From assembly GCF_003086295.3 (NCBI RefSeq), contig NC_092050.1, positions 150,418,699-150,482,698 on the forward strand: DNA of 64,000 nucleotides, in the 5' to 3' direction. The notes under the pieces were generated by a model. That model was not told the DNA's origin and searched no databases. It saw only the letters and a list, made by a program, of their open reading frames with translations. The stretch comes from Arachis hypogaea. Taxonomy: Eukaryota > Streptophyta > Magnoliopsida > Fabales > Fabaceae. Position 1 is the first letter of the stretch. Each line of letters opens with the position of its first letter. Positions 36,298 to 48,954 of the stretch are shown here, one piece after another. A program made the translations under genes and the position numbers.

Positions 36298-39200
36298 AAA
36301 AAGAAACATATGTTTAACACAATAATAATTATATTAAAATTAATTATTAAAATATAAAATATATATTAAAAATAAATTAAATTATATATATTTATATAAA
36401 AATACATAATGATTAATTTTAGTAATTAGTTTAATTATACAAATAATAATATTTTTTTAATCCAAATATTATCCTAACAAAATACGCCTAAGTGCCTTGC
36501 TAATAATGCCCAAAGAACACATCACACTGCCAATTATTATGATAATACCTAACCAGCCTTAAGTCTTTTTGTCTTTTTATTTTTGTTAACCACTTAAGCC
36601 TTCAAGATTCTAATTATATATGCAATCCTAAGCGTTAAAATCATGGATCCTAAATTTTCTGCTTAAAACATACTAATGTAGTAATGTATGTTTTGTTCTT
36701 TCTCTTGTTTGATAGGTGCAAAACTAGAATATTAGTGTCTTGTTATATAAAACAATCGTCTTAAATATATACTAAAATTAATTATCAGTATAAAATATAT
36801 ATTAAAATATAAATATCAAAATCTCTTCCTCTTTCTACTTATTATAAACATGCCATCTTATCAGATAAGCAGGTCCATAATTATATCCCAATAAAAGAAA
36901 CATTACATTGATTTATTTTTAAAAAATTATTAATTATTGATGAGTCAACTAACTCATACACCACCACTAAAAAATATGTGTGTATTTTACATTTTTACTA
37001 TAACATCATTATCATCACTGTTAATCACATTTTGTGATGATGAATGGCAGGTAAATAATACAACTAGATACCGACCCGTAATACTAGCCCCCACCACATA
37101 TATTGAATAGAGGGCTACATGATCATTAAAATAAAAAAAAAAAATATCAATACATTGTTATTACCATTGAATAGATATATAATATATAATTATTTCTTGT
37201 TTAATTAACAATAACGAAATGCGTCAAGCTCCACGTTGAAAAATAAAAAAGGAAAAAACACAATGCGTCAAGTTCCACTAGAAACTAAAATACAAAACAT
37301 AATGCGTCAAGTTTTTATTAATTTTCTTTGACCAACTTCAAAAATAATTAAGAGAAAATTCACATCTATTGGACGACGTTTATAATGGAGATTCTTATTG
37401 GTTAAATCGTAGCTTAATTCCTTCTTAATGACATATTGACAACACAATTCAATAATTAAATAGAAGTACAATAATTTCATATATATGTTAAAAATAGTCA
37501 ACTGACTTATAAAAATAAAACAATATATAGAAAAATGAATTCCAATGCATTATTGTTGTACAATTTTTATATAAATTAAATATTTAGTTATGCATGGCCA
37601 CTTTAACAAAAATTATTAGACTTTGATTATCCAATACTTTAAATTCTAAAACTAGTTTGACATTGACTTTGTTCTACCCAAAAAATGGCAATATGTGAAA
37701 CTATTCTTTTATAAACAAAAATTTCGTTCATAAAAATATAAGATTTATATCTAATAAAAAAGATAAATATTTTCTATAATGAACTATTATTTAATATAAG
37801 GCATAATATTCGATTTTAAAGAATCTTAATATATAAAGTTAAAAATAAATCTAAATCTTTTGCGTTTCTCAATCCACACATTCGCTATTACAAAATAATA
37901 GAATATTGTTTCTCTTTCTTTGCATATATCTAAATACTTTTTCAATCCTTAGAAACTTCTATGAACAACAGACTTTTTTTTTATAGGATGTTCCTCCAAA
38001 AAAAAAGCGTCCTGCATGAGAAAAGGAGAGGGAGAAGTGCTAGGCCATAAGATTTTGTGATTTATAATTGTTAATTAATTATTATTAATATTTTTAATAA
38101 TATAAAATTATTATTTTTTAATTAAATACTAACCAAATTTTAATAAAAATATTAATCCTTCGATTTTTTCATCCTAATATATAAATCTATTTTATACTTA
38201 TGAGTTCATCAAAATATAAAATAAAAAATATAACTGCTGATAATATAAATCTATTTTATGTTTTTTTTATTCTGAATTTTAAATGTTTTATGTTTATTGT
38301 TTTTTTTTTTTTTTGAGAGTGTACTTACAAGAATTTTATCTCTCGAGTTAGCATGAATTATAAAAAATATTAAGTTAGAAATTATACTAAATTTATGCAT
38401 TTAAAATAATACATATACCATGAAATTATAATGTTATAAACTTATCTTCGTAGGTGATTTTAAAATTATAAATTGTCTTTAGGTTTATCTAATTTTAAGA
38501 TAATAAATTGCACATTTCTCTCATCTTTTAAGTTCAATTCTCTTATATCTATGAATAAAGTATTAAATTAGTCTTTTATATTTGGACGTAATTTTGTTTT
38601 GATTTTTAAGGTTTAAAGTGTCCTATTTAAATCCAAAAAAGTTTCATTTAGCATCAATTTAGAGGTCAAAATTAAATAATTAACGGAATATCCTACATAA
38701 CAACAGTACAAGTACAAGAACAAAATCGATAATTTGAAGAACAAGTACAAACTCCATAAGAACAAAATAATCATTGATGCATAAATACATTTATTTATCA
38801 TTCTCTTTAATTTTATAGAAAATATTTTATTTTATATTATAAAAAAAATAATAAATAAATATATTGATGTATCAATAGTTGATTTTGTGCCTCTGGAACT
38901 TGTACTTATTCTCTAGATTATTGATTTTGTGTTTTTGTATTATGTTTAATGATAAATTAGAATAAATTATAAAAATTTAATTTATTCTCATTTTTTTATT
39001 TAAAAAATTTAAGACAAAAAATATAATAAAAAAAATATAATTATAAAAAATTAACAAGAATAATAAAAGAAAAAATAAAAAATAAATTGTGTCCCTTATT
39101 AATGTTTTTGTGTCTTTTTATTAAGATGAATACAAAATACACTAATTTAATATCTCTAAACACATTATTTCTGTCCATATATTCTCTGTTAAATATAATT

Positions 39201-39404
39201 TTATATCTCTATATCTTTGTTTTAGTGTCTTGTCTCTGTAAACAAACACAACCTAAATTTTTTTCATTATTGAATCAGATTCTTTGTTCATTACCAAACT
39301 TAGTTTGTTAAAAGTTTGAATTTTGCCTATAATAATATATTTTGAGTTCCATTTTAACTTTATTTGTAGATTTAAATTCTTAAATTCAAATCTTACATAG
39401 TTAC
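36298..39404. other. AT-rich stretch without genes
   Basis: No supported gene. The short open frames here are AT-driven. Contains one MITE-like copy (38030-38160). Confidence 0.5.
38030..38160 (-). repeat. Small MITE-like repeat, degenerate copy
   Basis: Starts AGTGCTAGGCCATAAG and ends near CAAATTTTAATAAAAATATT. It matches, in the opposite orientation, the better-preserved copy at 51341-51501. Confidence 0.5.
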
Positions 39405-39787
39405 TGTACAAAATGTCTCTTATACGGGTTGAGAGATGGATTGAGAACTTGCGGGTTGAGGCGTATGCCGGATCGCTTGACTGGAGCAATGGGGGGAGGT
39501 ACCTGCAAAGACACTTCGACGCTCAAGTCAGAATGGATCTGAGAGGTATAAGGTGTGTGGAATGAATGAATACCTGGGGGGACCTGGGTCCTCTTATTTA
39601 TAGGTGGTGATAGTTATCTTATCTTATCTTATCTGAGTAAGATAAGATGGGCGTTTGAATTTGAAAGTTGGTTGGGGGCTCTAGTAGGGTCGGTTTCTGG
39701 TCTCCTAGAGGGTTTTGATGGTCCGGACCCGGATAGCCGGGTTTGGGTTTATCTCGGGTCATGGATCCGTGGGCCGGATTCGTAACA
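39405..39787 (-). repeat. gypsy 3' LTR
   Basis: TGTACA to GTAACA on the plus strand; the same family as 48309-48690 and 35917-36297. Includes a TTATC run near 39614-39635. In element orientation it starts TGTTACGAATCC. Confidence 0.95.
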
Positions 39788-39800
39788 GTTGCCCCCGTAG
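39788..39800 (-). other. gypsy polypurine tract
   Basis: The minus strand reads TACGGGGGCAAC directly before the 3' LTR. Confidence 0.7.
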
Positions 39801-40559
39801 CGGGAGAGCGAGCGAGCGAGGTCTGTCGCTGGGAGATGTGGTTTTGACCGTGAGCTAGGTCGGTTTGTCGTTGGGAGATATGGTCTCGACCGTGAGCGAG
39901 GTCGGTTGATTCTTTTTGTCTTTTTGAGGGGAAGTCGTTGCGCCGGCCCTGATCTTTATGGTCATACCAAAGATTCGCCTGGCCGTTTTGGTCTGACGTG
40001 ACTCTTCTGTGTCTAATGCGCCTGTTGCGTTTTTCGAGGCGTACTTTATTGGCTTCTTTTTCCAAGGGATTTATTGTGAGTGGACGTTTTTAGGTGTCTT
40101 TCCTTTATTGCCCCTACGCGCCTTTTTATTATTCAGGGCTATTTGCGTCTTTTTGCCCTTTTTTGAAACCGTTTTGGCTTTCCTTCTTACTTCCCTCGTT
40201 CATTTCGTTTTCTCTTCTGAAAAAAAATCTCCTTCTCTCTGTGGCGTTTCTGACGTTTATTTGGGGTTGAGTTTCTGCTTCCCAGCTTCGGCGTTTTCCA
40301 GGCTTGTTTTCTGCATTATCAGGTTGGTATCTCTCTATTCCTTCTTGCTTTCATTATTTTGTGGTGCTTTGTTATTTTGTATTTGCCATGCATTGCTTTG
40401 CCATTTGCTTTTTGTACTGCGTTTTGTGTTTTTGGGTGGTGGTATTCGTGTTTTGAAGGGGCTGAGCACCGCTGTGTTGGGTTGGTAGTGGGCAGTAGGT
40501 TTTCGGTTGTCTTCCTTGCTTCTGCGTAGGGTTAGTAGGCTGATGGTGGTGCTCCTTCC

Positions 40560-42351
40560 TGTTTTAGGTATGCATCGGCGGAGGAGTGAGGGTGTGGGTA
40601 CTCCGATAGCCCCTTCCAGGGCATCCCCGCTCGCTATACCTGGGTGACTAGCGATGTGTGGGGCGTTCCGTTGCGGATGACAGAGGCCGATCTCCAACGG
40701 CTCCGTGATCAGGGGGCGATTTATGGTAGCGGTGATGCGGAGCGGCAGTACGAGCTTGCCCGTCCGGACGCCGATGAGCGTGTTTGTTATCTGAACCTTG
40801 ATTCGCCCACTATGCCGGACTGGATGTGGGTTTATGAATCGATGTTTACTCGGCTCGGCGTGCGACTTCCTTTCTCGCCGTTTGTTCAGGATCTGCTGGG
40901 TCGGTGTTCCGTGGCGCCGTCTCAGCTTCACCCGAATAGTTGGGCGGCCGTTCGGTCTTTTGAGCTTGTGTGTCAGTATCTCGATCTTCCGGTTTCTGTT
41001 CCTGTCTTCCTTTTTCTATTCTTATGTACTCTTCCGACTAAAGAGGAGAAGCATAAGAAAGGGTATATGTCGTTCCGGGCTCAGCCTCATCGCCGCATAT
41101 TTGGTTTCTTTGAAGATTCCTTTCATGGTTTCAAGAGAGAGTATTTTAAAGTGCGCCCTGTCCAAGGGCATCGTCCTTTTTGGTTGACGTTAGAGGGCGA
41201 GCGCCGGTTTCCGACCTATTGGAATTTTCGTTCCGGGCCGTCGGTGTTGACTAAGGTCACCTATGATGGTTTGTCTCCAGAGGATAAGAACATTGCTAGT
41301 GTCCTTTGGCATTTGTTCGGGGAGCGCCCGTTAAATCCTCGAGACTTTATGGGGGATCCTATGGCCTGCCGGGCGTATATTGGTGTGTGGCTGCTGCTTT
41401 CTCTTGTTTTTATGTTTGTTTTCCAGTTTTGTAACTTTGAGTTTTTCTTTGATTTTTCAGTTGAGATGGCCAGTGGCTTGACTTCTTTGGCGCGGCTGAA
41501 GGCAGCGATGGACCGGGAGGAGGGGTCGTCGGCATCTCCAAGTACCCCAGTCTCTAATCCTACTGCGGATTCTCGAGCTGTTTCCCAGGAGGTGATTTCG
41601 TCTGGGGTTAGGGTTGGAGCTCAGGCTTCCCCTGGCCCCGTGAACTCGCCGGAGGAGGAAGTCATTGTGGTTACGGCTGCCGAGGCCTCCCGGAAGAGGA
41701 AGAGGCCTGAGGAGCCTAGCAGCGAGAAATTGGAGGAGGATGGTGCTGTTCCTACCGTGATGGACCGACATTTTGATGCTTCAGGGTTCATAGATCAGTA
41801 TTTGATGCCTGGCACTGAGCCATTTTTTGATGACTGCGATGTCTCTTTTTCAAGCTAAGTCAGTGTATCGCGCCCTCCTTCGATCTGCTGTTACTGTCCG
41901 GAAGGCTGAGCCCGTGATGGCTCAGGTCGGTTTGTTGGACAAGAAGCTCCGTCTCTCCCAAGCTGATGCGGCTAAGTTGAAAGAGCAGCTTGAAGCTGCC
42001 GAGATAGCGAGAGAGAAGGCAGTGAAGTCTTCCGAGGAAGCTGGGGCCGAGATCCTCCGTCTTTCCGAGGTTAAGACTTCTCTTCTCTCTCAGCTGGGTG
42101 TGGAGCGGCAGCGGGCTTCCGATGCGGGTTTTCAGGCAGCCGTGCTCCTTGGCGAGGTGGAGGATTTGAAGGTTGAAGTTGCTGCTCTGAAGAAGGAGAA
42201 GGCGGAGTTATTGGCTGATGCGAAGGGTGCGATCGTGGCTACCGAGGAAACAATGAGAGCTCAGGCTTCGGTGTTGGCTCCAGGTGTGGACGTGTCTGTG
42301 ATGGGGGCTTTCAAGACCGTCCGTGATGGTCAGATCATTGACCTCGAATAG
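40560..42351 (+). pseudogene. Antisense extra ORF of the gypsy element (Transposase_28-like)
   Basis: The frame from 40644 encodes a protein like the plant 'putative gypsy type transposon' family (motifs YTWVTSDVW, VCYLNLDSPTMPDWMWVYE, APSQLHPNSWAA, PFWLTLEGERRFP). A likely intron of 78 bp (41383-41460, GTGTGTGG to TTTTTCAG) would join I to VEMASGLTSLARL; being a multiple of three, it also reads through. The end at 41858 and the next frame (41827-42351), a long coiled coil rich in A, E and K, are separated by a one-base shift in a T run near 41850. The real start is upstream of 40640 and unclear; a TTTTAG acceptor lies near 40565. It runs opposite to pol and shares no overlap with it. Function is unknown in the family. 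Confidence 0.7.
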
Positions 42352-42941
42352 TTTTTATTACATTTAGTTTGAAACTTGGTTTTATTTTGGATGTTTGGTT
42401 GGCCCTGTGGCCGTGTATTTGGTATGTTTTGAACTTTTGTTTATGCCATTGTGGCCGCTTATAATTTGCTTTTTCTTTGATGACTCGCTTTTTCTTTGAT
42501 GACTCGTGTGGCTGTTCAGGCTTTTATGTTTTTCGAGCCGTTTGCATGTTTTCCGAGCCGTTGCATGTTTAAGCCGTCGTGACTTAGGGCCTTTGGTAGG
42601 CCGTCAGCGTTTGAGGACATCTGTTTGTTAGGCCCCAAGGGTGATCAGTTCTCGGTGTTGTGGCCGTGTTTCTGTTCCTTTTGGGGAGGTAAAAAGGGGG
42701 AAAGGTAAAATAAAATGGAGTTTTATTGGGCCTCGTTAAAACCCTCAGTTTATGGCGGGAAAGAGTACCCGTGATTAATACTTAAATTCAAAGGGGAAAA
42801 CAAATGTAGTAAAGAAGGAAAACGAATAATAAAAGAGAAGAAGAAAAACAAGGGGTGACCTAAGTAGGTTAGGTCAGTCTAAGTGTAGTAGTGTCGTAAG
42901 TTGGCGGCATTCCATGTCCTGGGGATTTCATCGCTGTTAAG
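42352..42941. other. Spacer between antisense ORF and pol end
   Basis: Non-coding. The antisense ORF and pol converge here, so it should contain both 3' ends. No terminator motif was assigned. Confidence 0.5.
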
Positions 42942-45900
42942 TCATTCAAGCTTGTATGCTCCCCTTCCGATTGTGGCTTTGATTCTGTATGGTCCTTCCC
43001 AGTTGGGGGTGAGTTTCCCTTCTCCTGGGGTCGGGGTTCCAATGTCGTTTCGTCGTAGGACGAGATCGTTGGGTACGAATTTCCGTCGGATGACGCGGTG
43101 GTTGTACCTTAGGCTGATTCTTTGTTTTAGGGCTAGCTCCCTGACATGGGCTATGCTTCTTTCTTCGTCGATGAGGTCTCGTTCTGCATCTTCGTCGTTA
43201 CCCCCGACCGTTCTCCTTGGGCTTGGCTCTCCTATCTCTACTGGGATGACGGCCTCCACGCCGTATGTTAAACGGAAAGGGGTTTTCCCGGTGGTCGTCT
43301 GAGGGGTTGTTCGATATGACCATAAGACTGATCCGAGTTCGTCGGCCCATAGTCCCTTGGCCTCGTCGAGCCGCTTTTTGAGCCCTTTGACGATTATTTT
43401 GTTTGCGGATTCCACCTGCCCATTTGTTTGGGGGTGTTCTACCGAACTGAAACAGTTGGATACATGTAGCCCTTCTAGGAATTCTCTGAATTTCCTATCG
43501 GTGAATTGGGTTCCGTTGTCCGAGATGACGATCTCGGGGATTCCGAACCGGGTTATGATCTGCCGCCAGAGGAATTTTCGGCATTGGGTTGCCATGATGG
43601 AGGCCAGGGATTCGGCCTCGATCCATTTAGTGTAATAATCTACGGCGACGATGAGATATCGGAGTTGACCGGGTGCCGTAGGAAAGGGCCCGACGAGGTC
43701 GATTCCCCAGGTACCGAATGGCCGTTCTGCCGATATAATGCTGAGTTGGTGGGGGGCGGCTTGGTGGATATTGGCGTGCTTTTGGCATTTATCGCAGTTC
43801 TTTACCAGCTGCATGGAATCCCGGATGATCGTGGGCCAGAAGTATCCTGCCCTGATGACTTTCTGGGCCAGGGTTTTACCCCCGATGTGGTGGCCGCAGC
43901 AGCCTTCATGGATTTCGCGGAGTATGTATTCCGTGTCCCTGGGCTCGACACATTTGAGAATGGGTTGCGAGAATCTGCGCTTGTATAGTTGTCCGGCGAT
44001 GACCGTATAATTGGCGGCTTCTCTTTTTGTCCGTTTTTCCTCCTTGGGGTCTTCTGGCAGTGTTCCGTTGAGGAGGTATTGTAGGATAGGGTGGGTCCAT
44101 GATCCTTGGCTGGAGTGTGTCAGACAGGCGTTAGTCGTGGTCGATATGGACGGTGACTTAACGACTTCCTAAATTAGCAACTTGTTGCCACGTCCTGGTT
44201 TGGTGCTGGCTAGCTTAGAAAGGAGGTCCGCCCTGGCATTTCGTTCTCTAGGAACGTGTTGTATGGTCACGTGATTGAATTCTTCTTTTAGTTCGTTTAC
44301 CTTGGCAAGGTATTGTTGGAGTAGGGGATCTCGCGTTTGGTAGTCTCCGTTAATCTGGGAACTGACTACCTGGGAATCGGTATTTACTTCCAGGACCTTT
44401 GCTCCGACTTCCTTAGCTAGGGCTAGGCCTGCCAGGAGGGCCTCATATTCAACCTGATTGTTTGAAACTGGGAACTCGTATCGTACTGACTGTTCGATTA
44501 CGACCCCGTTTTGGCTTTCGAGTATGACTCCGGCACCTCCGGAGGTGACGTTTGATGAGCGTTGACGTGCAGCTTCCATGACTCGGGGGTGGGGTTTCCC
44601 GGTGTCATCTCGGCAATGAAATCGGCCATGGCTTGTGCTTTGATTGCGTTTCGGGGTTCGAACTTGATTTGGAACTGGGATAGCTCGATGGACCATGCTA
44701 GCATTCTTCCTGCTAGGTCGGGTTTTTGTAGTACCTGTTTGACGCTTGGTCGGTCCGGACTGTCACGGAATGGGCTTGAAAATATTGTCGTAAGCGCCAG
44801 GAGGCCGTGAGGAGTGCGAAAGCTAGCTTTTCTAGGCACGAGTAACGAGTTTCTGTGTCTTGTAGGACTTTGCTTATGAAGTATATGGGTTTTTGTTCTT
44901 TTTTCTCGTTTTCGCGGATGAGTGCTGCTGCGAGTGCCTCTTCCGTTATAGAGAGGTATAGGTAAATGGTCTCCCCTGTTTGGGGTTTGGCGAGAACTGG
45001 TGGTTCCGCTAGGACTCTTTTGAAGTGCTGGAATGCTTTCTCACATTTTGCTTTCCATTTGAAGGGGGCTCCTTTCTTCATCTGTTTGAAGAAGGGGATT
45101 GCTTTTTGTGCTGATGCTCCGAGGAAACGGGATAACGCGGTGAGCCGGACGGTGAGCTTTTGTATGTCGTTAAGGTTTTTTGGGTTTGTCATATCGAGGA
45201 TGGCATGACATTTCTCTAGGTTAGCTTCGACTCCGCACTGCGTGATCATGAATCTGAGGAACTTTCCTGCCTCTATTCCGAAGGCGCATTTTGTCGGGTT
45301 GAGTCGCATTCGATGCTTTCATAGGGTGTTCATTATGAGCCTGAGATCGCTGATGAGTTGCTCGCTTGATTCGGTTTTAGCGAGCATGTCGTCTATGTAG
45401 ACTTCTAATTTGGTTCCGGACAGATTCTGGAATATCTTGTTGACAAGTCTTTGGTAGGTGGCTCCGGCATTCTTTAGGCCGAAAGGCATGACTGTGTAGC
45501 AGTACATCCCGTCGGGGGTGATGAATGCTATTTTTTCCTCATCGAGTCGGTGCATGGGTATTTGATTATAGCCGGAGTATGCGTCCATAAAGTTGAGGTA
45601 TCGGTGGCCAGACGCGGCGTCTACCAATCTGTCTATGTTTGGTAGGGGAAAGGCGTCTTTTGGATAGGCTTTGTTGAGGTCCGTGTAATCGACGCACATT
45701 CGCCACTTCTCGTTGGACTTTTTTACTAGTACGATGTTTGCCAGCCACGTCGTGTAGGGTATTTCTCTGATGAAGTTTGCTTCGAGTAGGGCTTTTACTT
45801 GTCTTTTGACCTCGGCCGCTCGGTCTGACGACATTTTTCGTCTCCTTTGTGCTATGGGTTTGGCTTTGGGATCTACGGCTAGCCGGTGGGACATTAAGTC

Positions 45901-47010
45901 GGGGTCTATTCCGGCCATGTCGGCTGGTGTGAAGGCGAACAAGTCTCTGTTTTGTTTCAAGAATTGGGAAAGACCTTCTTTAAGGTCGTATGGAAGGTTC
46001 CTGTTGATAAAGGTGTATTCGTCTTTGGTTTGCCCTACTTGTAGTTTTTCCATGTCGCCTTCTGGTTCTGGCCTAGGTTGGCCGCCTTGTTGAGCGTCCA
46101 GGTCGGCTAGGAATATCCCAGCCGCGTCGCGAGACTTTTTTCGTAAAGCTAGGCTGGTATTGTCACATTCTGCTGCGACTTCTCGGTCTCCGTGGATAGT
46201 ACCTATGGAGCCGTCTTCCGTTATGAATTTCATAAGGAGGTATTTGGTAAAGATGATGGCAGAGAAGTCATTGATTGTTTTTCTTTCGAGGATGACGTTG
46301 TAGGCGGTGGAGTCTTTTAGGACCACAAATTCTGATAGAATTGTCTTCCTTTGGTTGCCTGTCCCTATGGTGAGGGGGAGGGTGATGGAACCGTCCGGTT
46401 TGAGAAAGTTGTCTCCGAGTCCCGTGACGCCATTGTGGTGCGTTTGGAGATTTTCGTTGCGGAGCCCGAGCTTGTTGAAGGCTCCTCGGAAGAAGATGTT
46501 GGAGTCTGCGCCGGTGTCTACCAGTATTCTTCGAACTAGTCCCGTTCCGATTCTTGCCGAGATGACAAAAGGTGCGTCTTCGGCTGAGGTGCCGTGTTTG
46601 CAGTCCTCAAGTAGGAAAGTTATCGTTTTGTCGGCAGTGGTAGTTGGAGCTTGGTCTCTGACGGCCAGGACTTTGAGGTCCTTTTTTAGTGTTGATTTTG
46701 ACTTGCTTGACACGTCTTTGCCCGTGATAACGTTTACTATTATGGTAGGATCGTCTTCTGGACTTTCCATGGGGGGTTGTTTTTGCGTTCTCGGGTTGCG
46801 CCCTTCTCTCTCTGGCGACCTGTCTCTTTCCGCGCGTTTTGGTTCTCTGATGATTTTGGCAAACTCTGGGAGCTTGCCGTCTCTTATGGCTTGCTCGAGG
46901 GCGTCTTTAAGGTCGAAACAGTCTTGTGTCCTGTGCCTGTAACCTCGGTGGTAGTCGCAATAAAGGGTTTTGTTGCCGCCTGTTCTTTCTTTGAGTTGTC
47001 GGGCTTTCAA
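42942..47010 (-). pseudogene. gypsy pol: protease, RT, RNase H, second RNase H, integrase
   Basis: The frame 47010-45319 starts with a knuckle-like CDYHRGYRHRTQDC, then protease (VDTGADSNIF, near residue 165), then RT (CVDYTDLNKAYPKD, FMDAYSGYNQI, and YIDD at 538-541). An in-frame TGA (45319-45321), where the family has CGA, interrupts the RT thumb. 45309-44713 continues with the first RNase H, which shifts frame near 44745 (LAGRMLAWSIELSQF follows in another frame) and again near 44560. The second RNase H (GGAGVILES, NNQVEYEALLAGL, NTDSQ, NARADLLSKLAS) is at 44169-44600. Integrase follows at 43906-42942 (HPQTNGQVESANK; D39, D99 and E135 of the 290-residue frame, spacing DD35E). All catalytic motifs checked are present, but the frame is broken. 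Confidence 0.93.
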
Positions 47011-47133
47011 GATAATACCTCGATCAGCTATCTGGTGGTATATCTCGGTAATTGGGGTTGTTAGGGGTGTATAATTAGAGAATTTGCCGATCCTGGGTGG
47101 TCGGTTTGTGTTTGTTTGTTTGGGCTGGTCCCT

Positions 47134-48268
47134 CTAATTTTCTCTGGATATTGGATTATGCCGAGATGTCGAATTTCCGTGTTGGGCGTTGCCGTGTTGC
47201 CGTTTGTTGGTGGCGACGACCTGGCTGACTTCCTCATCGTTTATGTAGTCTCTGGCGACGTTCTGGATCTCGTGCATGGTCCATACTGGTTTGGTGGTAA
47301 GGTGTTTGCGGAAATCTTCGTTCATGAGCCCGTTGGTTAAACAGAGGCTTGCGACAGAATCCGTGAGTCCGTCGACCGTTAGGCATTTATCGTTGAAGCG
47401 GTCGAGGTATTTTTGCGTGGATTCGTCTTGTTTCTGCGTGACCCCTAGCAGGCTGATGGGGTGTTTAGCCTTGGTGATTCTGGTTGTAAACTGGGCCATG
47501 AACTTTCGCAAAATGTCGGGGAAACTGGTTATGGATCCGTTAGGGAGGGCGTTGAACCATTTGATTGCCAGTCCGGCTAGGGTTACCGGGAAAGCTCTGC
47601 ATCGGACTGGGTCGGCTGCACCTTCTAGGTTCATCCTGGCCTCGAAGGCCGTTAGGTGCTCCTGGGGGTCTTTGGTTCCGTCATACTTCATGTCCGTGGG
47701 TTTGTCAAATCCTTTAGGGAGTTTTGCTTTTAAGATCCTTTCCGTGAAGGGAGTGGCTCCCATTATCGTGTGTTCGTTTCTCGTGCGCTTGGTTTCTCGG
47801 TGTCGCCGATCTTCGTCTGAGTCATGTTGACGACTTAGATCACGAGAAGCGCTACGGTTGTACCTTTTACTGTGTCGCCGTTCTGGCGATTTTTCACGTC
47901 TGGGGCTGCGCGAGGTGCTATGATTGTTTCTCTCGTCGGGTTGGCGATCGGCCGCGACGAGATTTTGATCTAGAGGTTGCGTGGCTTCCATTTTCGGCGT
48001 TGCGCCTTTCCCCGGTGGCTATTCTTCCTTCTAGTTCCTGGACTCGAAGGTAGAGATCTTGGATTATTTGTGCCGCTTTTTCCCCGGTGTTTTCGGGGTG
48101 CCGTGGTTCTGCGGCGACGTGTTCGTTTTCTTTATTTTGCGCAGGAGTGGCGTGGTGGATGGTGCTTGCTATCCTTCCGCGGTTTGTGACCTCTTGGTGT
48201 TCGGGGGTTGGGTTCCTCGTTCGAGAGTTGTCTTGGCTTAGGGAGGTCTCTTCCGGTATGTCCCCCAT
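47134..48268 (-). pseudogene. gypsy gag
   Basis: Probably starts at the ATG at 48268 (MGDIPEETS), 22 bp inside the PBS. The first part has a coiled segment (IQDLYLRVQELEGRI) and an RS/RR-rich tail. The second frame (47991-47134) carries the retrotransposon gag domain (YDGTKDPQEHL, AIKWFNALP, FTTRI, ESTQKYLDRFN). The two frames overlap between 47918 and 47991, so one frameshift lies near 47930. The capsid domain itself is continuous. Confidence 0.85.
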
Positions 48269-48290
48269 TCCGGCTTGATTGGCGCAAGTT

Positions 48291-48308
48291 TCCCACAGAC
48301 GGCGCCAA
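48291..48308 (-). other. gypsy primer binding site
   Basis: The minus strand reads TTGGCGCCGTCTGTGGGA directly inside the 5' LTR, the PBS type common in plant gypsy elements. Confidence 0.85.
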
Positions 48309-48690
48309 TGTACAAGATGTCTCTTATACGGGTTGAGAGATGGATTGAGAACTTGCGGGTTGAGGCGGATGCCGGATCGCTTGACTGGAGCAATGGGGGG
48401 AGATACCTGCAAAGACACTCCGACGCTCAAGTCAGAATGGATCTGAGAGGTATAAGGTGTGTGGAATGAATGAATACCTGGGAACCTGGGTCCTCTTATT
48501 TATAGGTGGTGATAGTTATCTTATCTTATCTGAATCTGAGTAAGATAAGATGGACATTTAAATTTGAAAGTTGGTTGGGGGCTTTAGTAGAGCCGATTTC
48601 TAGCCTCCTAGAGGGTTTTGATGGTCCGGCCCCGGGTAGCCGAGTTTGGGTTTATCCCAGGTCATAGATCCGTGGGCCGAATCCATAATA
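48309..48690 (-). repeat. gypsy 5' LTR
   Basis: TGTACAAG to CATAATA on the plus strand. The last bases are mutated from CGTAACA. Carries the element's promoter by family analogy; no TATA box was assigned. Confidence 0.95.
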
Positions 48691-48898
48691 GTTACATACA
48701 CTTTAAATTTTTTAGGTTGACCTTATTTAACTGATATGTAAAAATAAAATATTCAGCCATTCTATATTTTATAAGATCAAATATTATTTATGTACGGTTA
48801 ACAAAGTAAATTACTTAATGACAATAATAATTTGTATAAAAAAATAAAAATGTTGGGTTCAAATTTTTGTTCACTCATCATACGTATATATATTTTTA

Positions 48899-48954
<56 letters not shown>

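Larger units (their letters stand above)
39405..48690 (-). mobile_element. Complete Ty3/gypsy retrotransposon, Tat type
   Basis: A 9,286-bp element read on the minus strand. LTRs of 383 and 382 bp flank it, and GTTAC occurs on both outer sides (39400-39404 and 48691-48695), a perfect 5-bp target duplication. PBS and PPT abut the LTRs. Order from 5': gag, protease, RT, RNase H, second RNase H, integrase, then an extra ORF in the opposite direction. A second RNase H and an antisense ORF are hallmarks of the Tat lineage. About 24 substitutions separate the LTRs (near 6%), so it is not recent. The pol frame carries a stop and two shifts, so it is not autonomous. Confidence 0.95.

Noticed and set aside
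39619..40931. Frames on both strands between the gypsy LTR and the antisense ORF
   Set aside because: Low-complexity or antisense to LTR and antisense-ORF sequence. Only the frame from 40644 has family motifs.
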